Assembly (NCBI RefSeq): GCF_027111355.2
Contig: NZ_CP114291.2
Coordinates: 1,736,001-1,800,000 of the forward strand
Direction: 5' to 3'
DNA length: 64,000 nt
Source of the DNA: Flavobacterium eburneipallidum
GTDB taxonomy: Bacteria > Bacteroidota > Bacteroidia > Flavobacteriales > Flavobacteriaceae
Made by a program: the position numbers and the translations under genes
The notes under the pieces: generated by a model
What the model was told of the DNA's origin: nothing
Seen by the model: only the letters and a program-made list of their open reading frames with translations
Databases searched by the model: none
Shown here: positions 62,361 through 64,000 of the stretch, in pieces
Position numbering within the stretch: the first letter of the stretch is position 1
Layout: each line of letters begins with the position of its first letter

Positions 62361-62591
62361 ATGGAAAAGCCACAATCAAAAGATCCGCTTCACGGAATTA
62401 CTTTACAGAAAATTTTGGAACAACTTGTCGATTATTATGGATTCGATACTTTAGGCGAATTAATTAAAATCAAATGCTTTACAGATAATCCAAGTATAAA
62501 ATCAAGTCTGACTTTCTTGCGAAAAACAGATTGGGCCAGAAAAAAAGTAGAAGAATTGTATGTCAGAACAATTCCTAAATTTAAGAATTAA
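62361..62591 (+). CDS. VF530 family DNA-binding protein
   Basis: A 76-residue protein of the VF530/DUF2132 family: DPLHGITLQKILEQLVDYYG, CFTDNPSIKSSLTFLRKT and a closing WARKKVEELYV. The family has a small helical fold, and a structural study of the Vibrio member suggested DNA binding; its role in the cell is unknown. It is divergent from smpB (70 bases between starts) and converges with the DUF3575 gene, sharing a TTAA for both stop codons. Confidence 0.93.
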   Translation: MEKPQSKDPLHGITLQKILEQLVDYYGFDTLGELIKIKCFTDNPSIKSSLTFLRKTDWARKKVEELYVRTIPKFKN

Positions 62592-63145
62592 TTCAGGCGA
62601 TACGAAATCATCAAACCACCACGGTAAGGGATCCATTCACCACTTTTATTTCTACCTTTAGCGTGGTCAAGCTCAAATCTTTTGCCAGTTTCTATGTAAT
62701 AACTGTGATAAAAACCTTGATGATTTCCTCCACCAATAAAAAAATCAAGCATTAATCTTTTATTTATTTTTTTTTCATAACCTATAGTTGCACCAAGGGT
62801 ATAACCAACACCTATTTGGTGTACTCCTATATCAATATAGTTCCACTTTGTTAGATTATAACTATCGAAACCCGCATTGGCTCCTGCATAAAAGCCATTA
62901 AATTTTTCGTGAAAATGGTATCTGTATTCAGTAGTAAATGTATAAAATTCATAAGGTTTACCTTTTATAGAACTCCAGAAAGAAGCTAGTGCATCAAATT
63001 GAAATGTAGATTTTTTTCCAATACTAGTTTCAATTCCTATGTTTGGTACTAAAGCTAATGCTGTTACAGCATTTCCTTTGACATAAGTTTGCGATTGAGA
63101 ATAAAATGATAGTAAAAGAAAGCTAAATAGGACTACTTTTTTCAT
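62588..63145 (-). CDS. DUF3575 outer-membrane beta-barrel protein
   Basis: A 185-residue exported protein (signal peptide MKKVVLFSFLLLSFYSQSQ) of the DUF3575 family. KGNAVTALALVPNIGIETSIG is the typical opening, and the rest alternates strands (FYAGANAGFDSYN, IGVGYTLGATIGYEKKI, FFIGGGNH). It probably forms a small outer-membrane barrel of unknown function. Its stop codon overlaps the VF530 stop within TTAA (62588-62591). Confidence 0.88.
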   Translation of the reverse strand: MKKVVLFSFLLLSFYSQSQTYVKGNAVTALALVPNIGIETSIGKKSTFQFDALASFWSSIKGKPYEFYTFTTEYRYHFHEKFNGFYAGANAGFDSYNLTKWNYIDIGVHQIGVGYTLGATIGYEKKINKRLMLDFFIGGGNHQGFYHSYYIETGKRFELDHAKGRNKSGEWIPYRGGLMISYRLN

Positions 63146-63218
63146 GAATTATATTATTTGTGAAAAATCAAAATTTGCGATGCGAATATAAAGATTATAG
63201 ATTGATGTAATCTAATTT

Positions 63219-64000
63219 TTATAAAATTTTGATGCTAAAATTACAGCTAAATGGTTTATTTGCATCCAAAAGTTGAATGGCTTCTTTTTCTAGAATATTT
63301 CCTGATGAATGAATCGTATCCGAATAACCAATCCAAGGTTCGATACATAAAAAAGGAGCATCTTTTTTTGTCCAAATACCTAGATTTGGAAAATCATTAA
63401 ACTCAACTCGAAGTAATGGTTTTTCATCCTCTAAAATGGTAATATTCTTTGATTGTAATTCCTTAAAAATTAAAGCATCTTTTTCGAATAAGGAGTAAGA
63501 AAGAGGCAGCTGGTTCCTCATCATTTCAAGATTAGTGACGGTATCTGAAAGCAAATCATTTTCTAATTCATAACTGGTTAAGGTTTCAGGATGTTCAAAT
63601 GCTAGAGAATAATTTTCGAAAGCTTTTGGTAATGCAAATGCTGGGTGAGCTCCAATACTGAAAGGCATTGTATGCTTATTTTTATTGATAATAGTGTATC
63701 CAATAAAGAGTTGGTTTTCGGTTAATGTATAACTGATTTGCAATTCAAATGCAAAAGGAAATACTTTAAGAGTTTCTTCTGATGAAGATAGTGAAAAGAC
63801 AACAGCACTTTCAGATTGTTCTGCGATTGCAAATTCCAAATCTCTAGCAAAACCATGTCTAGATAAATGATATTCAGAACCATCATAATAATAGGAATTG
63901 TTTTTTAGTGTACCAACAATTGGAAATAAAATAGGAGAATGTTTGCCCCAAAATGCAGGATTTCCTTCCCAAATGTATTCTTTGTTTGCTGTTGTTTTTA
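63219..64000 (-). CDS. Aldose 1-epimerase family protein, 5' end outside window
   Basis: The frame stays open to the window end: upstream of an internal TTG at 63839, codons encode KEYIWEGNPAFWGKHSPILF, FPIVGTLKN and HGFARD, the conserved N-terminal half of the aldose 1-epimerase (galactose mutarotase-like) fold. The downstream part has SIGAHPAFALP with a catalytic His and FLCIEPWIGYSD with the base Glu. At least 260 residues are present here, and the start lies right of the window. Members interconvert sugar anomers; this LacX-like subgroup is of uncertain substrate. Confidence 0.92.
   Translation of the reverse strand, partial: KTTANKEYIWEGNPAFWGKHSPILFPIVGTLKNNSYYYDGSEYHLSRHGFARDLEFAIAEQSESAVVFSLSSSEETLKVFPFAFELQISYTLTENQLFIGYTIINKNKHTMPFSIGAHPAFALPKAFENYSLAFEHPETLTSYELENDLLSDTVTNLEMMRNQLPLSYSLFEKDALIFKELQSKNITILEDEKPLLRVEFNDFPNLGIWTKKDAPFLCIEPWIGYSDTIHSSGNILEKEAIQLLDANKPFSCNFSIKIL

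Overview
The window looks like a chromosomal segment of a Flavobacterium-like member of the Bacteroidetes. This rests on several signs: a type IX secretion pair (PorP/SprF-like protein plus a large SprB-repeat adhesin with a type B C-terminal sorting domain), BACON-GH5 and GH97/GH95 enzymes, menaquinone genes, low GC, and promoters with the Bacteroidetes -7 box TAnnTTTG. Most genes are ordinary and intact. No rRNA, tRNA, CRISPR array, transposase or phage gene was seen. Both window ends cut genes: an efflux adaptor on the left and an aldose epimerase on the right.

Layout. 1-5.8 kb: tripartite RND efflux operon closed by a strong terminator. 5.8-7.3 kb: small genes and a doubly frameshifted outer-membrane protein gene. 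7.5-9.15 kb: a very AT-rich two-gene unit, HipA-like kinase plus DUF3037 protein. 9.4-18.4 kb (mostly minus): fused 2-oxoacid dehydrogenase E1, a dead M1-peptidase-like barrel protein, LOG protein, CobA, FumC. 18.5-19.5 kb: a small membrane protein and a Pyr4-like transmembrane terpene cyclase homologue. 19.9-29.7 kb: a five-gene glycoside hydrolase operon (GH97, GH39, GH3, BACON-GH5, GH95) that fits attack on a fucosylated hemicellulose such as xyloglucan, without SusC/SusD here. 29.7-36.6 kb: MFS exporter and the type IX secretion pair. 36.9-41.6 kb: CvfB, a membrane histidine kinase, a LuxR-type response regulator and a soluble kinase. 41.6-48.9 kb: DUF3943 protein, menB, menA, assorted genes, menC. 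49.5-53.7 kb: PcrA/UvrD helicase, a lipoprotein, Sua5/YrdC, acyl-ACP thioesterase. 53.7-59.9 kb (minus): miaA, K+ channel, exonuclease/GIY-YIG fusion, YggS, a truncated hydroxyacyl-CoA dehydrogenase-like protein and a Gfo/Idh oxidoreductase. 60-64 kb: pcm, an XRE-Fic protein, smpB, a VF530 protein, a DUF3575 barrel and the epimerase.

Most interesting signals. (1) The two histidine kinase genes have promoters with one shared architecture at exact spacing: TGTAG-N6-TTCTAC-N16-TTCTAC-N22-TATATTT(A/G). This suggests a small two-component regulon, perhaps driven by the response regulator encoded between them. (2) The Pyr4-like protein keeps an acidic pair at near-identical spacing to the fungal enzyme. 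(3) The HipA-like/DUF3037 pair is a compact, compositionally foreign unit of unknown function. (4) The XRE-Fic gene has a perfect 9-4-9 palindrome over its -7 box. (5) The exonuclease/GIY-YIG protein keeps a UvrC-like four-cysteine Fe-S pattern. (6) A heptamer tandem repeat lies inside yggS. (7) A family of inverted-repeat elements sits directly 3' of genes. All computational claims here were made by eye.
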